Source: an uncultured bacterium (GTDB taxonomy: Bacteria > Verrucomicrobiota > Kiritimatiellia > CAIKKV01 > CAIYGI01). Taken from it: 32,163 nucleotides of DNA. Of this stretch, positions 21,566-29,671 are shown in pieces. The stretch is from assembly GCA_903925685.1 (NCBI GenBank), contig CAIYGI010000225.1:1-32163 (forward strand). Direction: 5' to 3'. The position numbers and the translations under genes were made by a program. How positions within the stretch are numbered: position 1 is the first letter of the stretch; every line of letters starts with the position of its first letter. The notes under the pieces are model-generated. The model saw only the letters and a list, made by a program, of their open reading frames with translations, had not been told where the DNA came from and made no database searches.

Positions 21566-23499
21566 CTACCGAGACAAGGTCCGTAGACAGCGCCTCGCTG
21601 CAAATGATCAGGCAAGCCGCGAAGGCTGGGATCGAGACCGCATGGGACAGATACGATGCAATGCAACCCCAATGCGGGTTCGGGATCCTGGGCATCTGCT
21701 GCAGAAACTGCAGCATGGGTCCGTGTCGAATAGACCCCTTTGGCGAAGGACCTCAGGCGGGAATATGCGGGGCGAACGCCGATACGATCGCCGCTCGAAA
21801 CCTCATCCGTATGATTGCGGCTGGCGCCGCAGCTCACTCGGACCACGGTCGCGACATTGCCCACACGCTCAATTTGGCAGCGAAAGGGAAAGGCCGGGAT
21901 TACGCCGTCAAAGACAGCAGGAAGTTGAAGGAGGTGGCAACTCGCTTTGGCATAAAGCTGGACAACAAGAATGAGAACCAAATTGCCGTTGAGCTGTCTG
22001 AGGCGGCATTGCGCGAGTTCGGCAAACAAGACGGCACGCTTCTAAGCGCGGCGACCTACGCTCCTCCAGCCAGAGTGAAGGTCTGGGAAGATGCCGGTAT
22101 CATGCCTCGGTCCATCGACAGGGAGATCGTCGAGGCGATGCATAGAACGCACATAGGAGTGGATACCGACTACAAGAACATTATGAAACATGCGATGCGC
22201 ACGAGCCTGTCCGACGGCTGGGGAGGCTCGCTCATCGCAACGGAGCTTTCGGATATTTTGTTTCAAGGCCCAAAGCCAATTCGTTTCAGCGCCAATCTTG
22301 GGGTGCTTGAGAAAGACAAGGTCAACATAATCGTTCACGGCCATGAACCAACGCTCTCCGAGGTTCTGGTTGCGGTATCCCGGGAAAAGGAAATGGTCAA
22401 GCTGGCAGAAGACGGCAACGCCAAAGGAATCAATCTCGCCGGCATGTGCTGCACAGGCAACGAAATACTGATGCGTCACGGAGTTCCCGTCGCAGGGAAT
22501 TTTCTGCAGCAGGAACTGGCGGTAGTAACAGGCGCGATCGATCTGATGGTCGTGGACGTCCAATGCATCATGCCGGCATTGAGTTCGCTGTGCAACTGTT
22601 TCCATACCAAGTTGATAACCACATCGCCAAAGTGCAAGATGGAAGGAGTGGAACACGTTGAATTCCATGAAGATCGGGCAGCCGAGATTGCCCGCGAGAT
22701 TATTAGGAAAGCAATCGCAAGTTTCCAAAACAGGGGAAAAAAGATTCTTATCCCTGACGAAAAAGAGAGCGCCATTGCGGGATTCACTACCGAAAACATC
22801 TTCGAGATACTCGGCGGAAGGTACCGCAGCACCTATCGGCCGCTCAACAACGCAATCATCGAAGGCCGTCTGCGCGGCGCCGCTGGAGTTGTGGGATGTA
22901 ATAATCCGAAGATTCAACATGATTATGGACACATAACGATGATCAAGGAGCTGATCAAGAATGACGTGCTTGTTGTCACCACAGGTTGCAACGCCATCGC
23001 CGCGGCCAAGGCGGGGCTTTTGAGACCCGAGGCGGCTTCGATATGCGGCGCAGGATTACGGGAGATCTGTGAGGCTGTTGGCATACCTCCGGTTCTACAT
23101 GTCGGGTCGTGTGTTGATAACAGCCGCATTCTGACGATTCTCGCGAGTGTTCTTGCAGAGGGCGGGCTTGGAAAAGACATTTCGGACCTCCCCATTGCCG
23201 GCGCTGCGCCCGAATGGATGTCGGAGAAGGCCGTCTCTATTGGAATGTACTTTGTGGCCTCCGGCGTATTTACCGTGATCGCGACTCCCTTGCCAGTGCT
23301 GGGAAGCAAGAAACTGACAAAGTACCTGACGGAAGAAATGGAGAACGAAATCGGCGGCAGGTGGGCCTTTGAGTCAGACCCGATAAAAGCTGCGTATTTG
23401 ATGATAAGACATATCGACGGGAAACGTGACGCACTGAAACTCAGGCCGCTCATGTACGAGCAACCGCTCGCACCCAAAGGACAACAAGACAGAACCTAG
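21562..23499 (+). CDS. cooS: Anaerobic Ni-Fe carbon monoxide dehydrogenase, catalytic subunit
   Basis: The 645-residue enzyme oxidises CO to CO2 or the reverse. B- and D-cluster cysteines are in place: C38, C46, C47, C50, C55 and C69, in CGFGILGICCRNCSMGPC. C-cluster ligands are visible: H261 (HGHEP), C296/C297 (MCCTGNE), C335 (DVQC), C446 (VGCNN), C476 (TGCNA) and C517 (GSCVDN). Lys556 (SEKAVSIG) is the conserved acid-base residue. It is therefore probably active. No cooF, cooC, acsA-E or hydrogenase gene is adjacent. The nearby ferredoxin and MinD/Mrp-type ATPases could serve as electron carrier and nickel-insertion factors, which is inference. AAGGAAAGGG precedes the ATG. Confidence 0.97.
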   Translation: MTTETRSVDSASLQMIRQAAKAGIETAWDRYDAMQPQCGFGILGICCRNCSMGPCRIDPFGEGPQAGICGANADTIAARNLIRMIAAGAAAHSDHGRDIAHTLNLAAKGKGRDYAVKDSRKLKEVATRFGIKLDNKNENQIAVELSEAALREFGKQDGTLLSAATYAPPARVKVWEDAGIMPRSIDREIVEAMHRTHIGVDTDYKNIMKHAMRTSLSDGWGGSLIATELSDILFQGPKPIRFSANLGVLEKDKVNIIVHGHEPTLSEVLVAVSREKEMVKLAEDGNAKGINLAGMCCTGNEILMRHGVPVAGNFLQQELAVVTGAIDLMVVDVQCIMPALSSLCNCFHTKLITTSPKCKMEGVEHVEFHEDRAAEIAREIIRKAIASFQNRGKKILIPDEKESAIAGFTTENIFEILGGRYRSTYRPLNNAIIEGRLRGAAGVVGCNNPKIQHDYGHITMIKELIKNDVLVVTTGCNAIAAAKAGLLRPEAASICGAGLREICEAVGIPPVLHVGSCVDNSRILTILASVLAEGGLGKDISDLPIAGAAPEWMSEKAVSIGMYFVASGVFTVIATPLPVLGSKKLTKYLTEEMENEIGGRWAFESDPIKAAYLMIRHIDGKRDALKLRPLMYEQPLAPKGQQDRT

Positions 23500-23513
23500 A
23501 GGCCGATTGAGTC

Positions 23514-24350
23514 ATGAACACCAACGTGAAGATTACCGTCCTGTCAGACAACACGGTCGGCACTCGCGACCTGAGGGGTGAACACGGGTTGGCTTTCTGG
23601 GTCGAAACCACTTGCAACTGTCTTCTGTTCGATACCGGACAGGGACTTGTCTTGCCGGACAACGCCAGGGCTTTGTCGCTCGATCTGGATGCCGTGGACA
23701 CCATTGTACTGAGTCACGGTCACAACGATCACACGGGTGGATTGGCCTCCATTCTGCGCGAGGCGGCGGGTCCGGTGACGGTTCATGCGCACCCGGACGC
23801 GCTTCTGCCCAAGTATCGTCAGAAAGCAGCGGGAGTCAATGAGATCAGCATGCCGGCGGAGTGTCGTGCGGCCATCTTCGATGGGCGATGTCAATTTACT
23901 TCGTCGCGGCGATCGGTGGAAGTCGTGCCCGGCATCCGCACAACCGGCGAAATCCCGCGCCGGCATCGGGAAGAGGCGATCACAGAGTCCTTCTGTCGCG
24001 ACCCGGAAGGACGAGAAACCGACCTTCTTCTGGACGACCAGGCGCTCTTCATGGAGACCGCGCAAGGCACGGTCGTACTCCTGGGTTGCACTCATTCGGG
24101 CATTATCAACACTCTCGACCACGTGCAGGAACTCACCGGCGGCAAATCCGTTCACGCCGTCATTGGTGGAATGCATCTGCGTTCAGCAACAGACAATCGC
24201 ATGGCGTGGACGATCCGGGAATTGCGCCGGTTCAAGATCAGCATTCTAGCCCCCATGCACTGCACCGGACAGAAGGCCATCGCCGCGCTTTGGGCGGCCT
24301 TCCCAAACACATGCCAAGCGTGCGGAGTGGGTGCCCTATTCGAATTCTAA
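23514..24350 (+). CDS. Metallo-beta-lactamase-fold hydrolase (COG1237-like)
   Basis: The 278-residue product has the metal-binding motif SHGHNDHTGG, a second His in VHAHPDALLPK, and GCTHSGIINTL, IGGMHL and APMHCTG. This is the subgroup related to the archaeal beta-ribofuranosylaminobenzene phosphate synthase-like proteins (MJ0888 group) of folate/methanopterin biology; the true substrate is unknown. It lies 14 nt after cooS and just before the Mrp-ORP fusion gene. Confidence 0.85.
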   Translation: MNTNVKITVLSDNTVGTRDLRGEHGLAFWVETTCNCLLFDTGQGLVLPDNARALSLDLDAVDTIVLSHGHNDHTGGLASILREAAGPVTVHAHPDALLPKYRQKAAGVNEISMPAECRAAIFDGRCQFTSSRRSVEVVPGIRTTGEIPRRHREEAITESFCRDPEGRETDLLLDDQALFMETAQGTVVLLGCTHSGIINTLDHVQELTGGKSVHAVIGGMHLRSATDNRMAWTIRELRRFKISILAPMHCTGQKAIAALWAAFPNTCQACGVGALFEF

Positions 24351-24364
24351 AAGGAGATGACAGT

Positions 24365-25642
24365 ATGACAGAAGATCAAAAATGTAGTCACAAGAAGGAA
24401 ACGTCAACCAAGCAGGGGGCCTGTGCAGCCAACCATAAATCGGACGCCGAAAGTCTCGACGAGTTTCTTGAACAGCAGGCGCTTGAGCAACAGATGGGAC
24501 GTATTCGCCACAAGATTCTCGTGATGTCCGGCAAAGGCGGGGTTGGCAAGAGCACCGTGGCGGCCAACCTTGCGATCTCGTTGGCCCTTGCCGGAAAACG
24601 GGTTGGTTTGCTGGATGTGGACATTCACGGCCCCAGCATCCCGAAAATGCTGAAACTTGACGATGCCGCTGTTCAGGTGAAGGACGGGGTCATCCAACCG
24701 GTGGAAAAAGCCGGGCTCAAGGTCATGTCCATTGGGTTTCTATTACAGGACAGGGATGACGCCGTGATCTGGCGCGGTCCCATGAAGATGGGCGTCATCA
24801 AGCAATTCCTCAAAGACGTGGATTGGGGCGATCTGGACTATCTGGTCATTGACTCCCCGCCAGGAACGGGAGACGAGCCTTTGTCCGTGTGCCAACTGGC
24901 GGCGCCGGTGGATGGCGCCGTGATCGTCACCACCCCGCAGGACGTAGCCACCGCAGATGTTCGTAGGTCCATCAACTTCTGCCAACAACTGGAACTGCCG
25001 GTTCTGGGTGTGGTCGAGAACATGAGTGGATTCGTCTGCCCCAAGTGCGGAACGATAACGGACATCTTCAAGAGCGGTGGCGGGGAACGGATGGCGGCGG
25101 ACATGGGTGTGCCATTTCTTGGGCGTATTCCGCTCGACCCCGCCGTCGCGCAGGCATGCGACGACGGACAACCCTTCGTTTATCATTACAGCGGCACCGA
25201 AACGGCCAAGGCTTTTGAATACGTCATCGCGCCGATTTTATCACTGTCGGGTCAGGATAAGGAAACACAAGCAAACAGAACAAGCAAACGAGAGGAAAGC
25301 ATCATGAAGATCGCGATACCGCTGGCTGATGGAAAACTCTGTATGCACTTCGGGCACTGCGAACAGTTCGCCCTGGTGGATGCGGATGAAAAGACAAAGC
25401 AAATCACGGGTCAAAAAATGTTGACACCGCCCCCTCACGAGCCCGGCGTGTTGCCGAAGTGGTTGCACGAGCAAGGCGCCAACGTGATCATCGCCGGCGG
25501 CATGGGGCAGCACGCCCAGACGCTTTTTGCCGAAAACGGCATCAAGGTCGTGGTCGGCGCTCCTGCCGAATTGCCGGAACAACTCGTGTCTCAGTATCTG
25601 GCGGGAACGCTGGTGTCCGGCACGAATGTCTGTGACCACTGA
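24365..25642 (+). CDS. Mrp-ORP fusion: Mrp/NBP35 ATPase plus C-terminal NifX/ORP domain
   Basis: This 425-residue protein joins two modules. Residues about 47-300 are an Mrp/ApbC Fe-S carrier ATPase with SGKGGVGKST (55-64), DVDIHGPSIPK and the CXXC motif CPKC (225-228). Residues 314-425 are a NifX/ORP domain beginning MKIAIPLADGKLCMHFG. Two N-terminal cysteines (C7, C20) recall NBP35. The same fusion is known as MrpORP in Desulfovibrio. AAAGGAG precedes the ATG at 24365. AGAGGAAAG before an in-frame ATG at 25304 could allow a separate ORP domain to be made. Confidence 0.93.
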   Translation: MTEDQKCSHKKETSTKQGACAANHKSDAESLDEFLEQQALEQQMGRIRHKILVMSGKGGVGKSTVAANLAISLALAGKRVGLLDVDIHGPSIPKMLKLDDAAVQVKDGVIQPVEKAGLKVMSIGFLLQDRDDAVIWRGPMKMGVIKQFLKDVDWGDLDYLVIDSPPGTGDEPLSVCQLAAPVDGAVIVTTPQDVATADVRRSINFCQQLELPVLGVVENMSGFVCPKCGTITDIFKSGGGERMAADMGVPFLGRIPLDPAVAQACDDGQPFVYHYSGTETAKAFEYVIAPILSLSGQDKETQANRTSKREESIMKIAIPLADGKLCMHFGHCEQFALVDADEKTKQITGQKMLTPPPHEPGVLPKWLHEQGANVIIAGGMGQHAQTLFAENGIKVVVGAPAELPEQLVSQYLAGTLVSGTNVCDH

Positions 25643-25658
25643 ACCCACAACGATCGCC

Positions 25659-26093
25659 ATGACAGCGCTACAGTCAAGACTGCATGCGCAGTGCATTTTT
25701 TGCGGCGTTGACCATCCCCAGGGACTCCGGCTCGTGTTCAATACGCACGCAGATGGGCGCGTGGAAGCGGAGTTTCCATGCGACCGACTGTACCAAGGCT
25801 ATGCTGGATGCCTGCACGGCGGCGTCATTGCCTCACTTCTGGATAGCGCCATGACGAACTGCCTTTTTGCGCACGAACGAGTCGCTGTAACGGGAGAACT
25901 CAGCGTAAGATATCTGAAGCCAGTGATCATAAGTCGTCCTGCCATGGTCAGCGCCTGGCTGGTAGAATCCCGTGCGCCGCTTTTCATACTTGACGGCGAG
26001 GTTCGCCAGAACGGCGAGATTATGGCAAGGGCGACCGCCAAGTTCATGGAAGTGCGGATATCGGATTCGGGGCTTGCTGTTGGAGTAAGTTGA
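25659..26093 (+). CDS. PaaI-type hotdog thioesterase
   Basis: The 144-residue product has the hotdog thioesterase pattern: HAQCIFCGVDHPQGLRL at the start, then the central GCLHGGVIASLLDSAM, with a conserved Gly-rich helix and acidic residue. It should hydrolyse an acyl- or aryl-CoA thioester. The start is uncertain: ATG 25659 lacks a clear ribosome binding site, and ATG 25626, inside the previous gene, is the alternative. Confidence 0.82.
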   Translation: MTALQSRLHAQCIFCGVDHPQGLRLVFNTHADGRVEAEFPCDRLYQGYAGCLHGGVIASLLDSAMTNCLFAHERVAVTGELSVRYLKPVIISRPAMVSAWLVESRAPLFILDGEVRQNGEIMARATAKFMEVRISDSGLAVGVS

Positions 26094-26129
26094 TAGTCGG
26101 AACGCAGAAAACAAAACGGAGAGTACATC

Positions 26130-26813
26130 GTGAACGAACAAACCATAACAAGATTGCCATTGATTGGCGAAAAAGCGCCTTCATTCAAGGCGGAGACGAC
26201 TCAGGGACCGCTCAACTTCCCGGACGACTTCAAAGGGAAGTGGGTGGTGTTCTTCTCGCACCCGGCGGATTTCACGCCGGTATGCACAACGGAGTTCATG
26301 ACCTTCGCTTCGATGCAACCAGAGTTCGAGGCGCTGAACTGCAAATTACTCGGTCTCTCGATCGACAGCACCTACAGCCACATCGCGTGGCTACGGACGA
26401 TTAAGGAGAAGATCGAGTACAATGGCATGAAGAACGTCGAAGTCACCTTCCCGGTCATCAGCGATCTGACCATGGAAGTGTCCAAGGCCTTCGGCATGTT
26501 GCAACCGGGCGCCAGCAACACGCAGGCCGTGCGGGCGGTCTTCATCATCGACGCCGAGGGCAAGGTGCGCGCCATCCTGTACTATCCGCTCAGCAACGGG
26601 CGGAACATGCAGGAGGTCAAGCGGCTGCTGACGGCCATGCAGTATTCCGACCAGTTCAAGATCGCCACGCCTGCCAACTGGCAGCCGGGCGACGACGTGA
26701 TCGTGCCGCCGCCTGGATCGTGCGGTGCGGCCAAGGATCGTATGTCCAAGCCCGACCCGGATGTGAAGTGCCTGGACTGGTTCCTGTGCCTCAAGAAGTG
26801 CCCGAAGAAATAG
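26130..26813 (+). CDS. Peroxiredoxin (Prx6/archaeal AhpC type)
   Basis: The 227-residue peroxidase has the peroxidatic Cys in HPADFTPVCTTEF and the long C-terminal domain of the Prx6 group (PVISDLTMEVSKAFGML, PLSNGRNMQEVKRLL). Additional C-terminal cysteines (GSCG, KCLDWFLCLKKC) are like those of the archaeal decameric enzymes, in which they resolve the oxidised Cys. It would protect oxygen-sensitive clusters from peroxide. The start is GTG with GGAGA upstream. Confidence 0.92.
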   Translation: MNEQTITRLPLIGEKAPSFKAETTQGPLNFPDDFKGKWVVFFSHPADFTPVCTTEFMTFASMQPEFEALNCKLLGLSIDSTYSHIAWLRTIKEKIEYNGMKNVEVTFPVISDLTMEVSKAFGMLQPGASNTQAVRAVFIIDAEGKVRAILYYPLSNGRNMQEVKRLLTAMQYSDQFKIATPANWQPGDDVIVPPPGSCGAAKDRMSKPDPDVKCLDWFLCLKKCPKK

Positions 26814-26897
26814 CAGACAACAGACGGCAGTGAACGACGTGCGCTGGCACCGCTTTGCGGCGCATGTCGCTGATCTCGCCGACATCAGGAGAAAAAG

Positions 26898-27281
26898 ATG
26901 AAAGTCATACGAACGGACGCCGCTCCGGCGGCAATCGGCCCCTACAGCCAGGCGATCGCGGAAGGGGCGCTACTCTTCACGTCAGGACAGTTGCCGATGG
27001 ACCCGGTCACGGGCGAACTGCGAAACAGCGACATCGTGACCGCCGCTCGGCAGGTCCTTTCCAACCTGCGCGCGGTGCTCGTTGCCGGCGGCGCGGACAT
27101 GACCACCGTGCTCAAGACGACGGTATTCCTTAGCGACATGGGAAACGTTGAGGCATGCAACAGCGTTTATGCCGAGTTCTTCAAAGCCCCGTTCCCAGCC
27201 AGAAGCTGTATCCAGGTGGCGGCCCTTCCGAGGGGGGCGCTGGTGGAGATCGAGGCTGTTGCAGCCCGGAAGTGCAGTTGA
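26898..27281 (+). CDS. ridA: RidA-family enamine/imine deaminase
   Basis: The 127-residue protein shows AAIGPYSQAI, FTSGQLPMDPVTG and the C-terminal PARSCIQVAALPRGALVEIEA, with the conserved Arg. RidA hydrolyses reactive enamines released by PLP enzymes, which fits the Cys/Met lyase in the same array. AGGAG lies 7 nt upstream. Confidence 0.92.
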   Translation: MKVIRTDAAPAAIGPYSQAIAEGALLFTSGQLPMDPVTGELRNSDIVTAARQVLSNLRAVLVAGGADMTTVLKTTVFLSDMGNVEACNSVYAEFFKAPFPARSCIQVAALPRGALVEIEAVAARKCS

Positions 27282-27285
27282 TGAC

Positions 27286-28386
27286 ATGAAAGACACCATG
27301 GCCGAATTGATCCGGACCGAAAACCTCAACGTTCTCGAGATGGCGATTCTGGTTACACCCACGGAACTGAAGCACGAATATCCCGCCTCATCCGAGACTC
27401 TGAGGATTGTGAGTCACGCGCGCTCCATGATCCGGTGCATTTTATCCGGCGAAGATCCACGCCTTCTCGTCGTCGTGGGACCGTGCTCAATTCACGATCC
27501 CGCCGCGGCCATGGAGTACGCCCGGCGCCTGAAAGCGCTCTCGGATGAAGTGGCGCAGGAACTGCTTGTCATCATGCGCGTGTACTTCGAGAAACCCCGC
27601 ACGGCCATCGGCTGGAAAGGGTTGATTTACGATCCCTGCATGGACGGGTCGGCCGATATCCCTCGTGGCTTAGGTACCGCACGCCGCTTACTTTTGGAGA
27701 TCAACGCGCTAGGACTCCCGGCCGCGACGGAAATGCTGGATCCCATCGTGCCCCAGTACATCGCCGATCTCATCTCTTGGGCGGCCATCGGCGCCCGCAC
27801 TAGCGAATCGCAAACGCATCGCCAAATGGCCAGCGGGCTCTCCATGCCCGTTGGCTTTAAGAACCGGACCGACGGTGACGTGCAGGTAGCCATAGACGCG
27901 ATGCAGGCGGCTCGTAATCCCCATAGTTTTCTCGGCATTGACGAGAAAGGACGCGCCGTAGTGGTGCGCACGGCAGGCAATCCGTGGGGCCACATGATTC
28001 TTCGCGGCGCCCGCGCCGCCACCAATTACGACACCCGGAGCGTGGACGCCGCCGTGGAACGTATGCGGGCCGGCAGCCTGCGGCCTTGCATTATGGTCGA
28101 TTGCAGCCACGGCAACGCCGGAAAACGTTTCGAAAAACAGGAACTTGTCTGGGACTCTGTCTTGGAGCAGCGCCGATGTGGAAACCGCGCCCTCATCGGA
28201 ATGCTCCTAGAAAGCAACCTGTTCGAAGGTAACCAACGGATGCTTGAAGACCGGTCAGCGCTGAAGTACGGTGTGTCGGTCACGGATGAATGTGCGGGTT
28301 GGGAAGCCACCGAGCGCATGCTCCGTCGGGCGGCGGAGGCCTTTGGAAGGATGGGTCAACCGACAGGTGCTTCGGCGGCGGAATGA
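27286..28386 (+). CDS. 3-deoxy-7-phosphoheptulonate (DAHP) synthase, class I
   Basis: The 366-residue enzyme condenses phosphoenolpyruvate with erythrose 4-phosphate, the first step to aromatic amino acids. Signatures include VVGPCSIHDP (metal Cys), MRVYFEKPRTAIGWKGLI, the IGARTSESQTHR motif, VGFKNRTDG and VDCSHGNAGK. It is the AroF/G/H type. Start at ATG 27286, 4 nt after ridA; ATG 27298 is an alternative. No other shikimate gene is in the window. Confidence 0.95.
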   Translation: MKDTMAELIRTENLNVLEMAILVTPTELKHEYPASSETLRIVSHARSMIRCILSGEDPRLLVVVGPCSIHDPAAAMEYARRLKALSDEVAQELLVIMRVYFEKPRTAIGWKGLIYDPCMDGSADIPRGLGTARRLLLEINALGLPAATEMLDPIVPQYIADLISWAAIGARTSESQTHRQMASGLSMPVGFKNRTDGDVQVAIDAMQAARNPHSFLGIDEKGRAVVVRTAGNPWGHMILRGARAATNYDTRSVDAAVERMRAGSLRPCIMVDCSHGNAGKRFEKQELVWDSVLEQRRCGNRALIGMLLESNLFEGNQRMLEDRSALKYGVSVTDECAGWEATERMLRRAAEAFGRMGQPTGASAAE

Positions 28387-28415
28387 ACGGGGCGGGAGTA
28401 TTGAGGAAGACATAA

Positions 28416-28736
28416 ATGAAACTCGGAATCGTGATCTACTCGACGGACGCGGAAGCGCTATGGAATGCCTTTCGGCTCGGCGTGTTCGCTCTAAAGTAGG
28501 GCGACAAAGTGAAGGCATTCCTCCTTGCCAAAGGCGTGGAATGCGAGCGGCACGTGGAGGAGCCGTTCAAAGTGAAGAAAATAATGCAGTCGTTTGTCGA
28601 CGAAGGCGGCGAGATTCTGGCCTGCGGAACGTGCCTCAAGTTGCGGAACGCGCTGGGCACGGAACTTTGTCCTCTTTCCACTATGAAAGACCTTTACGAG
28701 ATCATTCGGGATTCCGAAAAGGTGATCACTGTGTGA
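28416..28736 (+). pseudogene. DsrE-like protein gene interrupted by an in-frame TAG
   Basis: Translation from ATG 28416 gives MKLGIVIYSTDAEALWNAFR to ALK, then TAG at 28497-28499. The same frame continues with GDKVKAFLLAKGVECERHVE, GGEILACGTCLKLRN and LCPLSTMKDLYEII to a TGA at 28734. The two halves together form a normal DsrE/DsrF-like sulfur-carrier-type protein of about 106 residues, with the conserved CGTC region in the second half. A CAG-to-TAG change (Gln codon 28) would explain the stop. TAG ends several other genes here, so ordinary nonsense inactivation is more likely than recoding. GAGGAAG precedes the ATG. Confidence 0.75.
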
Positions 28737-28969
28737 TGGAGAAACCAATTCCAGCAATACCCTCGTTCGTTGCGTTCGCCAGACTGGCCGACCGCTACGA
28801 CGGATGGTACGACAGTGCCGAAGGCAGGGTCATCTTCCGAGACGAGGTGGCCTGCATCCAGCTTCTTTGCCCGGAACGCCGCGGGCGTTGGGTCGAGGTT
28901 GGCGTCGGCGCCGGCCGGTTTGCCTCGGCTCTTGGAATCGCGAAGGTAGGAGAAAGGTTCCATGAATGA
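28736..28969 (+). pseudogene. Truncated SAM-dependent methyltransferase
   Basis: The 77-residue frame contains only the N-terminus and motif I of a methyltransferase like that at 9026-9796: FARLADRYDGWYDSAEGRVI and WVEVGVGAGRFASALGIA. It stops where the next gene's ribosome binding site begins (GTAGGAGAAAGG). The remaining two thirds of the fold are missing, so it is a remnant, probably from a deletion that spared the start of the next gene. Confidence 0.75.
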
Positions 28970-29438
28970 TTTCAAGTCCATTGGCGTAGTTCATTCACCG
29001 TTCAAGGTCTCCGTAGGAATGCCCATCCAGCCTGTTTTTGCCGAAGGAGCGGAAGGCACGGTTGAGGTGTTGCCGCAATACGCGGACGGACTGCGCGACT
29101 TGGAAGGCTTTGAGCGGATTTGGCTGATCTATTGGCTCCATAAAGCGCCGCCCGGTCCGCTGCGCGTGATCCCTTTCCGCGATACCACGGAACGCGGCGT
29201 CTTTGCCACTCGCGCGCCGTGCCGTCCGAATGCCATCGGTCTGTCATGCGTGTGCCTACTCGCCATCGCCGGAAATGTGCTCACGATTGGCGGTATGGAC
29301 ATCCTCGACGGCACCCCTTTGCTCGACATCAAGCCTTACGTGCCAAAGTTCGACGCTTTCACGAACAGCCGGGCCGGATGGTGTGACCGCTCGCCAGTGA
29401 CGTCCCGTACCCATGCGGATGATCGGTTTGCACAATGA
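28962..29438 (+). CDS. trmO: TrmO/TsaA-type tRNA m6t6A37 methyltransferase
   Basis: The 158-residue beta-barrel methyltransferase has SIGVVHSPF at the start, FERIWLIYWLHKAP, the signature ATRAPCRPNAIGLSCVCL, and ILDGTPLLDIKPYVPKFD. E. coli TrmO methylates t6A at position 37 of tRNA-Thr. In some anaerobes related proteins lie beside metal or cofactor genes, so the substrate here is not certain. Its stop overlaps feoA as ATGA. Confidence 0.88.
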   Translation: MNDFKSIGVVHSPFKVSVGMPIQPVFAEGAEGTVEVLPQYADGLRDLEGFERIWLIYWLHKAPPGPLRVIPFRDTTERGVFATRAPCRPNAIGLSCVCLLAIAGNVLTIGGMDILDGTPLLDIKPYVPKFDAFTNSRAGWCDRSPVTSRTHADDRFAQ

Positions 29439-29671
29439 ATGGAAAGCCAGTCACACAACTGCGGCAGGGCGAATTGGCAACCGTCGTTGCCTTAAATGGC
29501 GGCTGCGAGTTCAAGCGTAAATTGCGTAGCGTAGGGATAAAGGAAGGCAAGACGGTGCGGATGGTGGCGAGCCATCCGTTCTCCGGCCCTCTGGTTGTCG
29601 AAGTGGACGGAAGGCAAATCACGCTTGGAAGGGGTATGGCGCAACGAATCGCCGTTGCGCAGGAGCAATGA
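29435..29671 (+). CDS. feoA: Ferrous iron transport protein A
   Basis: The 78-residue SH3-like protein has LRQGELATVVALNGG, KRKLRSVGIKEGKTV and PLVVEVDGRQITLGRGMAQRI, the FeoA pattern. It modulates FeoB. ATGA overlaps link it with trmO before and feoB after. Confidence 0.93.
   Translation: MNGKPVTQLRQGELATVVALNGGCEFKRKLRSVGIKEGKTVRMVASHPFSGPLVVEVDGRQITLGRGMAQRIAVAQEQ

Noticed and set aside
23861-24364. Longer form of the Mrp-ORP protein starting at 23861
   Set aside because: The extra sequence is an alternative frame of the MBL hydrolase gene. AAAGGAG and ATG at 24365 give the normal Mrp start.
28497-28499. Pyrrolysine or other recoding at the TAG in the DsrE-like gene
   Set aside because: Several neighbouring genes end in TAG, no Pyl genes are in the window, and the family normally has an ordinary residue here; a point mutation is simpler.
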